Part shown: in pieces, positions 27,801 to 38,401 of the stretch
Layout of the letters: the number at the start of each line of letters is the position of its first letter
Position numbering within the stretch: position 1 is the stretch's first letter
Source: Lingula anatina
Lineage: Eukaryota > Brachiopoda > Lingulata > Lingulida > Lingulidae
Direction: 5' to 3'
Assembly: GCF_001039355.2 (NCBI RefSeq)
Contig: NW_019774703.1
Coordinates: 210,088-270,246, forward strand
DNA: 60,159 nt
Notes under the pieces: model-generated
Database searches by the model: none
What the model was told of the DNA's origin: nothing
The model's input: the letters and a program-made list of their open reading frames with translations, nothing else
Position numbers and translations under genes: made by a program

Positions 27801-30800
27801 ACTCTGTCTTCTGTTTGGACACTGTGATTTATGCGAAATGTGTATTAACAAAAACCCAAACTTGAAAGGAATGGAAGAATTAAATGGTAGACCACAAATA
27901 TCCCTGAACTGACGAAAATGCTAGTATGTGGTGAGGTGAAAACCATGAAATTAAGATGAGTGTATTTTGTGTTTACAGTAGCCACAGTTTTAAACAGAGA
28001 ACTGTTCCACACAATTATTAGTTGACATTGCCCTAATAAAATAAAACTTTCTTAATCTTATATTAATAAAGGTTTTTAGTTTAAAAGTTACAAGGTTGAA
28101 ATTGAAGCTATTCACCTGGCTGAAAATGAATGATTATGTAAAAAGTCAGTCAGTCGTAAAATTTATGTGATTTTTTTTTTTTTTTTTTTTTGGCACATCT
28201 GGTAAACAGCCATTGCTGCTTACATTTATAGTCCATAATGACCAATTTATCCTAGTTTCATATAATAAAAACTAATTTGGAAGACAAAATACATTTTTCT
28301 TTTCCTGACAGAAGCCATTTATGATTATTATTAAAAACAACCATGCCAGTATTGTTACGATCATGATGTGTTCTATGATTAAACACACTTGCAACAAGCA
28401 ATGGTTCATATATATATATGGTGGAAACAGTTCCATAATGGATGACCCTTAGGCACAGAAAGTGACCATCAAACTGACCAGTAATATGATCAAAGAGATG
28501 GGTTTATGAATCATGAAGTGGTACACTTTTCGGGTAGCTGTTTGGGTGACATTTTGGGATCCTGGAGACACTTTCATAAAAATTGATCCCTACTTTCATA
28601 ACAATAATCTCCACTTTCATGAAAAATCATCTACACGTTTGTGAAAAATGAACTCCACTTTCATGAAAAATGACTTCAGCTTCTGACCACAGTGACTTAG
28701 TGTCTTAGCCATGACCCTTATTACTTTTGGTTGATGTCCAGGATGACTATTAATACCAAACACTACACCCCTAACAAAAATATAAAAACATACCAAAACC
28801 AAGCAGTCAGATTTATCCACAGGCACACATATGAAATATCATACCTATTATAATTTAATAGGCATCATCAAGTGTATGCATACCTGCAGGGGACCCAGTA
28901 CTGTTTTTAAAGGGTGTGTTTTGTAGGTCTCATCAATCTACTTTTTTTACATTTTTTGCATGGGCCTTTCATGCCTGTCTTCACAGTAGAAACCTGTAAC
29001 ATCAGGTGTAACATTGTCAGCATGGGTATGAAATGGTTTTACCTCTTGTATTCGTGGGGAATTATTTATCTACCTGTGATAAATATCTGATGATATTCAG
29101 CCAGGTATCATGACCAGAATAATATAAGTACATATGAAAACCTTGACTGCATTCCACTCCCACTTTCCCTTGAGGTTTTCATGTACAGTACATCTATGCA
29201 CAGAATATATTATAGCAGGCAAATGTTTTTTTCACATTTTTCAAGGTAATTAATTTAAGTTACTTCGAAAGGTCCATTTCCTTATTTTAGTGTTCATGTG
29301 CAATCAACCCTTAAGCTGGGTTGTTTAGTATTGATTTGTAATTTATCCACATGCAAAATTCTAGTTTGGACCAGGCTCAAACACCCGGAGGTATAGCTGC
29401 ACAACTGATTATTTCCTTGTCAAGTTCTGCCAAGTTCTAGATAGTGTGCAGGGCATAATTGGTTTGAATTGTGTTTAGAAAAGTACATGTGATATAAGTA
29501 AACAAACACATGATTTAAGTAAAGAAACACTAAACTAACTTTCATTGGGAATTTTTCCAAAGTATTTTTTTCTTAAGGATTTTTTTCTATTTAATATGTT
29601 TGACACAAATTGCACATAAAATTCTTTGGTGACTAAGTATGCACATTTCACTTTTGTTTGGTATTTTATTTTATGACTCAGAAAAAAGTTTTAATTCAAA
29701 TCTGCTTTTGTTTTTGCTCTGAGGAAAAAGGGGTATTATTTGGCCCAAGGCAAAAGAAAGCCATGATTATGATTTACAATTGTTTATGCCTCCCATTTAT
29801 AGCACAGGGCAAGGGTAGCATGCAGACTATATTTTACTGGCTGTATGCAGTGGAGTCAACAACTTGTACTATATTATGTGCAGGCATGGGCTTACATCTG
29901 CATGCAAAACTTCATTTGAATTGATATAATATTTCATCTGTTTTGACGTGTTTTGACAAATTCATGAATAGAAATTAAGATTATCCTCAGTCACTGAAAA
30001 AGTACATGTTGTACTACTTGTGTAGACTGGTACAGTTACAAATTGCCAAGCAGGTGTTGTCAAGGAAATGAATTGATTTGTTTTTAGCTTTATAGCATGG
30101 GGCACTGCACCTCCAGGAACATTGTTCATGCATGTTCATAATTATCAGTAGTTTATGCAGCATTTTTTCCTACCCTTGTCAAGTTGTCCTTCACCTAATA
30201 GCTAATGCCTGGTGCTTGTGTTAACTCTCAGATACAAAACAGTCACATGTAACTAGTGTAGGAAGGTACTTATTCTCAATAATATAGTCTTGATATTATT
30301 CTGACCTTTATATAAAGACACTTACATGAACCTATTGATAAACATATTTAAGAGATTTTTAGCACTTGAGAGGAAACCAAACTGCTACAGTTTTCATAGA
30401 CCGTGTATTGTGTGCATGGGCGTGTGCATGTATATGTATGGGGGGGGGGGGGGGGGGGGGGAAGGATCCTGTCTAGGATTCTGAGTAATAATATGTTAAC
30501 CTGCCTATCTCTACCACTGTCTAAGAGAAGAGGGGAGGAAAGTAGGGAGAGGAGTAGGTGGGAGCACTCACCAACTCCAAACCTGCTCAAACTATCTGTT
30601 CCCAACTCTTGAATCTCTTAGACTTAAGTATATAGAGATGGATTGAGGTTAAGACAAGGGAGGGGGAGAAAGGGGTGTTTGGGGAAAGGGGGGAGGGAAT
30701 GGCCCCCCTTTCCCCTGTAAAAAGGGTGCTTTATTTTAGGGTTTTTTTTGTGAAGTTATTGGCCCAAAATGGGCAGTTGGGGGGGTGTTTTGGGGGGGTT

Positions 30801-33800
30801 TGACCCCCCCAAAACATAAGAAGAAACGGAAATTTGGGGGGTTTCTCGACCCCCCCCTCCAGGGGATTGATTTGGTTTTGGCGGGTGCCTTCTCCCCCTT
30901 TCCTTTTTAAGCTAAAGTGTTCCACCACGTAAGTGGAAATTTGGTATATGTTTACCGGGTACTTGTCTCGTTACTTGTTTGGCCCATGACCTCAATGGAT
31001 CTCACCCTCTCGACGGGGGGCGGGGTGATAAAGATCCATTGAGGTAGGCCCTGAAGACGGAGCCCCCCGTAAGGTGGATTCCAGATGTTTCCAACCATAA
31101 GAAGAAACGGAAATTTGGGGGGTTTCTCGACCCCCCCTCCAGGGGATTGATTTGGTTTTGGCGGGTGCCTTCTAAGCACTATGTCGGTGGGTTCGATTCT
31201 CCCCCTTTCCTTTTTAAGGCTAAAGAAGGCAGCCTTTGTCGATAAAGACCGAGAGGTGTGCTTGCACTAACCCTACCCTCTCGTAGTATGTTGAGGTTTT
31301 CGTAGGGTTTCCTCTATAAAAAAAGGTAGCCTAGCTTAAGCTAAAGTGTTCCACCACGTAAGTGGAAATTTGGTATATGTTTACCGGGTACTTGTCTCGT
31401 TACTTGTTTGGCCCATGACCTCAATGGATCTCACCCTCTCGACGGGGGGCGGGGTGATAAAGATCCATTGAGGTAGGCCCTGAAGACGGAGCCCCCCGTA
31501 AGGTGGATTCCAGATGTTTCCAACCATAAGAAGAAACGGAAATTTGGGGGGTTTCTCGACCCCCCCTCCAGGGGATTGATTTGGTTTTGGCGGGTGCCTT
31601 CTAAGCACTATGTCGGTGGGTTCGATTCTCCCCCTTTCCTTTTTAAGGCTAAAGAAGGCAGCCTTTGTCGATAAAGACCGAGAGGTGTGCTTGCACTAAC
31701 CCTACCCTCTCGTAGTATGTTGAGGTTTTCGTAGGGTTTCCTCTATAAAAAAAGGTAGCCTAGCTTAAGCTAAAGTGTTCCACCACGTAAGTGGAAATTT
31801 GGTATATGTTTACCGGGTACTTGTCTCGTTACTTGTTTGGCCCATGNNNNNNNNNNNNNNNNNNNNNNNNNNNNNNNNNNNNNNNNNNNNNNNNNNNNNN
31901 NNNNNNNNNNNNNNNNNNNNNNNNNNNNNNNNNNNNNNNNNNNNNNNNNNNNNNNNNNNNNNNNNNNNNNNNNNNNNNNNNNNNNNNNNNNNNNNNNNNN
32001 NNNNNNNNNNNNNNNNNNNNNNNNNNNNNNNNNNNNNNNNNNNNNNNNNNNNNNNNNNNNNNNNNNNNNNNNNNNNNNNNNNNNNNNGGGGGGGGGGGGG
32101 GGGGGAGTAACCTCACCCAAAGCAGTGGCATTTGATATTTGACTTTCTACATTTTTTATTTTAATTTATGTATTTATATGTGAATCAAAGGCTATCTGTT
32201 ATCTGTATTTACAAGATCAAAAGAATTATTTATGAATAGACTGTACAGATGGCATGTTTTTAACTATTCGAAGGGCTTTGATCGCATGACAGACTTGTCA
32301 GGCCCCGCCGTGCCTTACTGGCCAAAATATGTTTATATTCTCTTCAGGAAGTTCTCTTTTCTATCATCCTTACATAAGAGATTTTGGGAAACCTGTGTAG
32401 CAGTACTGGTATTTCACTGGTTTACATCTTGTCATTTTATATTTTCAGTTCTTCATCCTTCTTATCATCCTGTTTGTGTTGGAAGTGACTGGTGCTGTCC
32501 TGGCATTTGTATTCTCAAGGGACGTCAAGTCTAAGCTTACATCAGTATTAAAAGATGAGGCTGTAATTCGGTACAGAGACGACCTTGACCTGCAGAATAT
32601 TATTGACTGGATTCAAAAGAATGTAGGTTTTATCATAGAAATTTTTCTTGTCTAATGTTGGGATTGGTAAATAATTGATAAATAATTTTGAAAATTCAAC
32701 AGCACATTCTTTTAACAAACATGGCTAAGCAAGTTTTATATACGGAATTAGAAGCTTGGCAGACTGATTATTTTCTTTCTCAAAAAGACTATGAAATGTT
32801 ACATGAAATTAATAGACTGATTTTTTTAAGGTAAGTTACAAAACATTAATTTTGTCATTTTACTTTCAGTTTCAGTGCTGTGGGGTTGGTGCAGAGAGTT
32901 ATAAAGTATGGAATCTAAATCCATATTTCAACTGCACAGACTCCAACCCAAGTCCAGAGGCCTGCGGGGTCCCTTATTCATGTTGTGTCAAACCCACAGA
33001 TATTGATGTGAGTGGAATGTTCACATGCCATTATGTGAGACTCAAATCATGATTTTATGCTATTAATATTCAACCAAAGAAACGTTGAGTTCTATATAAC
33101 ATATTGTGCAGCTTTGGGACTAAACTGCCAGATAGTACAGGCCATGTGCTACAGACCTGTATTTTTTACAACAAACCGGCATAAAGTGTTATGTTTTAAA
33201 TGCATGGGAATGTTGTATATTGGGAGAAAAAGATTTTTTTCCTGTGTAGAAGACTTTCCATATTCATTTTGGAAAGAGGGGAAAATCTCTAAATTTTGAT
33301 AAAAAGTATGATTTGTAGCTTAGACATGTTAAGGTAGGGTCCAATCCACATTATTTTTCTTCTCCAAATTATCTCTGCCCCCACCCCCATTCCCCTTCAC
33401 CGTAACTTCTCTCTGTGTACATTATGTCAGCTCAGGAGAGCACTTAACTTGTTAGAGCCAGTGATGATAATCTCTTCTGCATTAGTTATTAAGAGATAAA
33501 ATAATTTTACAGATGGTAAAAAGATGTTTGAAGGATCCAAAAATGCTTCATAATGATCCAAAGATAAAAGGTGCAGCTGCACCTGGTCAAACAAAAATGT
33601 ATCATGTAGGAATGCATGAAGCATCAGTTATATATAGCCAGTATGTTATTACATACATGTATATAGTATATACTCCAGTATTTTGTTATGTAATTATCTT
33701 CTTGTAGAAAGACTTGATCAACACAATGTGTGGATATGGTGTGATGAAACCAGATGGCGGAGTAAGTACTCCATAGAAAAGAATAGAATTAAAATTAGAG

Positions 33801-35539
33801 AAGGGATTTTAGACTTATATATGTACTTTAAAGTATAGATAAATGAATAATAGTGATAATTATTAATAGAACTGAAGTCATGAAAAGATGTTTTTTTCTA
33901 CTGTTAAAAAAAATGAAATCTATTTTCAGACCAGTGGTGTATCCGGAAAAATCTTTGAAATTGGTTGCATAGATGCATTTTTGGCCATAGCAGAAGACAA
34001 CCTGTACATCATAGGAGGAGTGGTGGTGGGGATAGCAGTGGTACAGGTAGGTACAGGCTCTGAGGCTGGTATAGGATGAGGCTGATGATCACTCATTATA
34101 TTTGCATGTGACACTAAATGCAAAAAAGGGTAATGCAGGTGGGTTATTTCTCTCATCTTGCCCCCTCTTCCCCTGAAAAGGAATGAATAGGTGAAACTTC
34201 TTGGAAAATTCTTAAGCAATTCAACAAATGCTCTTTCATGCATTCACAAAAACGAAGAAATCCCAAGAAGGATAAGATTCACATTTTTTTGTGAAATATA
34301 TGACTATTTGTGTAAAACTTGTGTGCAAGTAGGAGGATAATTTAAGTCGTGCATCTAGTTCAAAACTTTGTAGAGATGTAAAAAATTAACTCAATAATTA
34401 AATCGCAAAGTGTTATAATTTATAACATCAATGGATGCAAATCAGTGAGTGGTTTTAAGTCTCCCTGTATATTGTTGTCTCCATTGATAACATTGTTGTA
34501 GTATACTGATGTTGCACCAGCCCCATGTCAAACACAAGACCGTCACATGAAACTGCATCCTTCAGCAATACTGTGCCATCATTTTCTTTACTGAGAAATA
34601 TATTACCCACTTTCTTTAATTCTAAGTATAATTTCTATTATTTACATTATTTCTATTGATACACAGCACATGCTAATAATTAAATCACCCTTAAGGTTGA
34701 TTTACCCATATTTGCTTGCAGCTTTATGCTTACATGTTGCATGTCATGCTAATAATGCCTTATATATGCTTTGCTTAACAACACGTAATCGTTTTCATTT
34801 GCTTGCTTGGAATTTACTTTCTATGTGTCGTTTTTGTCAATGTTATAATGTACATTCTTTTGTTATTAAACCAAGCATGGATTTCTCACTCACAGGTTAC
34901 GTTGGTTTTGTCATCCTATTTTACTTTTATTTGTTGCTAACTTTTTAGATCCTGGCCATTTTCTTCGCCAGAATTTTGGCAGGACAGGTTCAAGATCAGC
35001 TGTCTAGATGGAGATAATGAGCTGTGGTTAAGGTACATGAATATTGAGCTGGATGTCACATGAATGATATTGTATTCATGAAGCACATGTGGTGTCCCCG
35101 TTTGGTACAGTGTTGTACTAAGTTCCTTGTTCAATAATGGGAAGTCAAAAGGTGATGGGTACCTGAAGCATGTTATGTTTGTTCATTTTGCTAACTTTCA
35201 TGTGAATATTGGCCGATTTACATGTAATAAAAGATACTGTCTGCTTTTTTATAATTATTTATTTATTATTTTTTTAGGAAAAAAATAAAAAAACTTAATT
35301 CACTTAACTTAAGCAGAATTAACTTCATATTTATTTAAAATGACACTTCATATTTACGAGTCTTAAGTATATAAAAACTGCAGCCCAGCCTTTTTGAAAT
35401 GTCAGTATGTTTTGGGCTAATCAGCATTTAAAAAGTAGAAAATGTATATAATGCTTCTTGAATTATATTTCAGCTCCTGGCTGTGTTTTTGGCCAGAATC
35501 TTGTCAGGCCAAATCGAGGATACAAGAAATATTATATAA
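24827..35539 (+). CDS. TSPAN33: Tetraspanin-33-like (TspanC8) protein with two alternative last exons
   Basis: Exons: 24827-24913, 25616-25825, 32449-32622, 32870-33007, 33708-33761, 33930-34046, then 34949-35017 (7a, stop TAA) or 35474-35539 (7b, stop TAA). Every exon is a multiple of three and in phase 0, giving 282 or 281 residues; human TSPAN33 is 283. There are four membrane segments: about 17-40, 57-85, 92-120 and 245-275. The large extracellular loop has CCG (160-162), PYSCC, MCG and GCID, making eight cysteines as in the TspanC8 group, plus an N-C-T glycosylation sequon at N178. SLREN and YRDDLDLQN match TSPAN33-type members. TspanC8 proteins bind ADAM10 and control its exit from the ER and its substrate choice at the membrane. 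The start is the ATG before GCCGPEDDD; an upstream in-frame GTG frame is not credible. Confidence 0.9.
26183..26528. mobile_element. MITE with perfect 23-bp inverted ends flanked by TTAA
   Basis: The left end ttaaagggataataactctt (26183-26202, continuing cgt to 26205) is the exact reverse complement of 26506-26528, which ends ccctttaa. TTAA occurs at both outer edges, as for piggyBac-type insertion, or is simply part of the repeat. The interior is about 300 bp, AT-rich and non-coding, so the element is non-autonomous. It lies in tetraspanin intron 2. I associate similar AAAGGGATAATAACTC-type ends with mollusc genomes (recollection, not checked). Confidence 0.75.
28157..28191. repeat. Poly-T tract
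   Basis: A run of more than 20 T in tetraspanin intron 2 (about 28171-28191) preceded by T-rich sequence. No element structure was recognised around it. Confidence 0.6.
28568..28676. repeat. 22-bp degenerate minisatellite, five units
   Basis: Units start at 28568, 28590, 28611, 28633 and 28655, with consensus close to ccactttcatgaaaaatgat. Unit length is 21-22 bp. Intronic, no coding role seen. Confidence 0.75.
30440..30461. repeat. Poly-G run (22 G)
   Basis: Left of two long G homopolymers bracketing the anomalous GC-rich segment; the other is 32088-32105. Confidence 0.9.
30800..31846. repeat. 429-bp GC-rich tandem repeat of uncertain origin, cut by the assembly gap
   Basis: The marker ccaccacgtaagtgg starts at 30922, 31351 and 31780, exactly 429 bp apart. 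The two full units look identical. A partial unit truncated at the gap follows, and a degraded partial unit precedes (about 30800-30921). Composition is much richer in G and C than the host. The unit contains ggttcgattct, which resembles a tRNA T-loop/B-box, preceded by a gtgc-cttctaa-gcac hairpin. It also contains a second stem-loop set around 31762-31825 with D-arm-like gctt..aagt, a tccac/gtgga stem and a tggta/taccg stem. Acceptor stems do not pair, so these are at best tRNA-like. An insertion of organellar or other foreign DNA, or a misassembly, is possible. No homology was recognised. Confidence 0.75.
31847..32087. other. Assembly gap (241 N)
   Basis: A run of N immediately after the third copy of the 429-bp repeat and directly before an 18-base poly-G run. 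The true repeat number here is unknown. Open frames spanning the N run are meaningless. Confidence 0.99.
32088..32105. repeat. Poly-G run (18 G)
   Basis: G homopolymer at the right edge of the N gap, mirroring 30440-30461. Confidence 0.9.
34949..35017 (+). CDS. Tetraspanin alternative last exon 7a
   Basis: After a ctttttag acceptor it encodes 22 residues starting ILAIFFARILAGQ and ending QDQLSRWR, then TAA. It completes the cytoplasmic end of TM4 and the tail. AATAAA at 35226-35231 could end this form. Confidence 0.85.
   Translation: MLAIFFARILAGQVQDQLSRWR
35226..35231 (+). terminator. Poly(A) signal AATAAA, tetraspanin exon 7a form
   Basis: AATAAA about 210 bp after the 7a stop and upstream of exon 7b. 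Its use would remove exon 7b from the transcript. Confidence 0.4.
35474..35539 (+). CDS. Tetraspanin alternative last exon 7b
   Basis: After a tatatttcag acceptor it encodes 21 residues, LLAVFLARILSGQ then IEDTRNII, then TAA. The membrane part is closely similar to 7a in the same phase, but the cytoplasmic tail differs. It arose by exon duplication, 456 bp downstream of the 7a stop. AATAAA at 37713-37718 would give it a 2.2-kb 3' UTR. Confidence 0.8.
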   Translation, partial: LLAVFLARILSGQIEDTRNII

Positions 35540-37712
35540 TGGATACGAGCAGTCTAGTCAGTGATATCAAGGTTGTGGTCAATGCATGATGTAATGCAGC
35601 TGCGTAACAAATAGTAGCACCATTACTATCAGGCAAAACAGGGGGGGATTTAGTTCTATTTAGTCAACTTACAAGGGACCAAAAGACTTTGCCAATGTTT
35701 TATTATATTGAAATGTTCAAGTACAGTGTAATCAATGTATGTAATACATCAGAAGAGTTATATAGAGCCCAGGCTATAATGGGTTTATTAATTTCTTTAA
35801 GCATTTCAATTAGAAAGCAGTATACTGGTATGGATAAAAGATATTTCCTTTTTAAGACGACCGTATTAGTGGGCCTGAGAGTGTTGGCAGTGACTTTCTT
35901 AGTCCTCTCAAATGCTAGTAAAGATACAAAACTAAGTTTCACAAATTTTGCATTAATTTGGAGATTATTTTTGTAAAATAATTATCACATGTGATATGTC
36001 ATAATCATTCATTTGTCTGAAAAAGGAATGTGTAAATAACAGGAACTGCTTCAAATTTACATTGGGATAACATTTTTTCCTTGAGAAAATCCCAAATGGC
36101 AGTGAATTTCTATTTGCAAGTGGAGGTCTGCTGAAAATGAGTATATGCTGTTAAAAGACTGACAAATTTTGTTTCTTTAAATTCTTTTTTCTTAACAAAT
36201 TGTTAAATTGTGTTATATCTATCAGTAACGAGTATGATAATCTGCTTCCCATGTACAAAATGTGTATCTTTTTACTGTACATTTTTAAAATAAGACATTT
36301 ATGTTTTATAGCAACTGTTTTTCATGAAGGGGTTTGGATAGTCAGAGGTGTACAGAAAATAGCATTCATAATGTAAAGTGTATGACTTTATTTTGGATAG
36401 AAAATTGGGTAAGGAAAAATGTTTTGTTTTACATTGTCTGATACTTTTTCCTTGAAAGATTTTAAGGAATTGAGTTGTTTGAATATTTGGTAAAACTTAA
36501 TCAAGAATGGCAGGTAGAGAATTTCTTTTCAAAACATGAACATTAGTTGCGTTTTTTGTGTCATTAAATGTAATTTCGACTGCACTAGCAAATAGATCAA
36601 GATTTAAAATTTAATTCAGTGTTTTATACTTTTTTTTGTAAGATATAGTAATATACAGTTGTAACTCTACATTTTATTTAATACTCATATTCAGATCCTA
36701 TCTACAAAGAGATAAATACATGTATTTAAAGTGAAGACAATATTAATTTTTGTCATAAATTTACTTTACATTCTTAATGAGGGTATTTCTACAACTAGAG
36801 AATATTTCTATTGTGTATATTCTTTGACAATAGCCCTTATTACTTTGAGCACTGTATGTTCAGTCACATCCATATCAAAAGGGATACATATGATTATCAC
36901 CAGAGTACAGCTGTGAATATGATAAGCAATAGTAAGAATGTAAAATAATGAGGTTCATTTACTCCTTCTTCAGTTTGGATAAAAAGCAATCTTGATAGTG
37001 TCAAGTAGTTCGTAGTTCGTTTTTTCATTTGCTGTTTCAAAATTTTTATGTGTAACACGTTACTGGTACAGTAAATGATATGTACCTTAGTAGCAGCAAC
37101 TTAATTCTTTACATGTTTACAAATACTGAAGATAGTTTAGTTATCGTTTGCCATATGTTTATTGGCCAAGGTTAGTGAAACAGCACATATAACCTTTCTC
37201 TTTCAAGTATGTTGCAAACTTGAGTCAGGAGATATATACCTGTATTATGGTCACTTGTTACTGGTATATTATCATGTACAATATTAGTTGTCTACAAGAT
37301 GAAGGTCTGGATGATGAAATATTATACAGGCAGCTCCGCCATGTGTCCCATCCACTTGTAGTTGCAGGATATTAATGAATACTGGATATGTTAATTTTGT
37401 GTACAATAATTAATTAAAATCCTCAGTACTATACAATATAATGGTGTATTTCTGAAATGCACTTAAAATGTAATTACTTTTCAATTTCAGGATTATAAGA
37501 ACTTAACTAATTGTCAGTGGACAATGGAAGGTTAAGCTTTTGTTTTGAATGGCTTTTATAAATACTCACATTTATTATAAAATGTACAGGGCATCATGAA
37601 ACCACTACTCACAAGTAAACCAGTGAATTAAATTACTTTTTTGAAACTTTTGGTTATATGCTTCCATATGCTGAGCACATTTTTGTGATGTTTCTTCTCA
37701 CCAATTTGAGGT
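35540..37712 (+). other. Probable long 3' UTR of tetraspanin exon 7b form
   Basis: AT-rich, with no recognisable coding exon on either strand. It runs from the 7b stop to the AATAAA at 37713-37718. The assignment as UTR is inferred. Confidence 0.4.
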
Positions 37713-37718
37713 AATAAA
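37713..37718 (+). terminator. Poly(A) signal AATAAA, tetraspanin exon 7b form
   Basis: Plus-strand AATAAA followed by T-rich sequence. The converging AHR-like gene has its candidate signal only about 190 bp further on. Confidence 0.4.
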
Positions 37719-37902
37719 ATATTTTTCAAGTAATTATTTTTTATTTGTGTTTTTTTTCTCTGCATTTTACATTTTTATAACAATACTGCATATTTAAGAA
37801 AAAAGACAATACTGTGCGATGGTAAATTCTTTAAATTGTAGCATTGTTTAACAATACTATATTTTATTTCAAAATGCAAGATTCATTTTATAGATTAACC
37901 AA

Positions 37903-37908
37903 TTTATT
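37903..37908 (-). terminator. Poly(A) signal (AATAAA on minus strand), AHR-like gene
   Basis: TTTATT on the plus strand, about 0.5 kb past the AHR-like stop. A second TTTATT lies at 37864-37869. Confidence 0.4.
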
Positions 37909-37961
37909 ATTAATCATACAATTAAAACCCAACTTGTTTAAAATTGCATTACATACTAATT

Positions 37962-37963
<2 letters not shown>

Positions 37964-37999
<36 letters not shown>
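37964..37999. repeat. (CA)n/(TA)n microsatellite
   Basis: About 13 CA units followed by a short TA run, in the AHR-like 3' UTR or flank. Confidence 0.9.
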
Positions 38000-38401
38000 C
38001 TCATAAGAGCCTAGATCTTATGATGCAAAAAATCTGCATTTTCCGTTTTCATGAGATCTTGTTAAAGCAATTAAAGAAAAGACTGTACCATAAATGTTCT
38101 ACAAAAAGATACAATGGGTGTTCAATATGGCTCAAATGATAATCTTGGAAATTCAGTATAATGAGGTAAGACTGACTGCAAATGTACATCTATAATAACT
38201 GAATTAGATGCAAGTGTATAGATGCGTACGACGTATGCAATAACTACAACTTATACAGGTACTTGTATAGTGCATACATGTATATATTAGACCTTTTGTT
38301 AAGTATAAAACATCAAGAGACACAGTTGGTATTGTGGTATTGCTCATTTAAGTATTTTGAAGACCGGTACATCTGATCTACAGTCAACAGGAATTCAAGC
38401 C

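Larger units (their letters stand above)
25826..32448 (+). other. Tetraspanin intron 2 (6.6 kb) with repeats and assembly gap
   Basis: No additional coding exon is needed: TM3 continues directly from LLKI (end of exon 2) to FFILLIILF (exon 3). The intron holds a MITE (26183-26528), a minisatellite (28568-28676), poly-G runs, the 429-bp tandem repeat (from about 30800) and an N gap (31847-32087). Confidence 0.7.

Noticed and set aside
31140-31215. Functional tRNA with anticodon TCT in the 429-bp unit
   Set aside because: The anticodon-like hairpin and T-loop are present, but the acceptor and D-arm do not pair, so it was kept only as a tRNA-like motif.
30952-31608. 75-codon minus-strand frame repeated in each 429-bp unit, as a repeat protein
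   Set aside because: The frame stays open only because the unit is divisible by three and it resembles no family I know. There is no splice or start context.
31770-32142. Several open frames of about 100 codons across the gap
   Set aside because: They consist mostly of undetermined bases flanked by poly-G.
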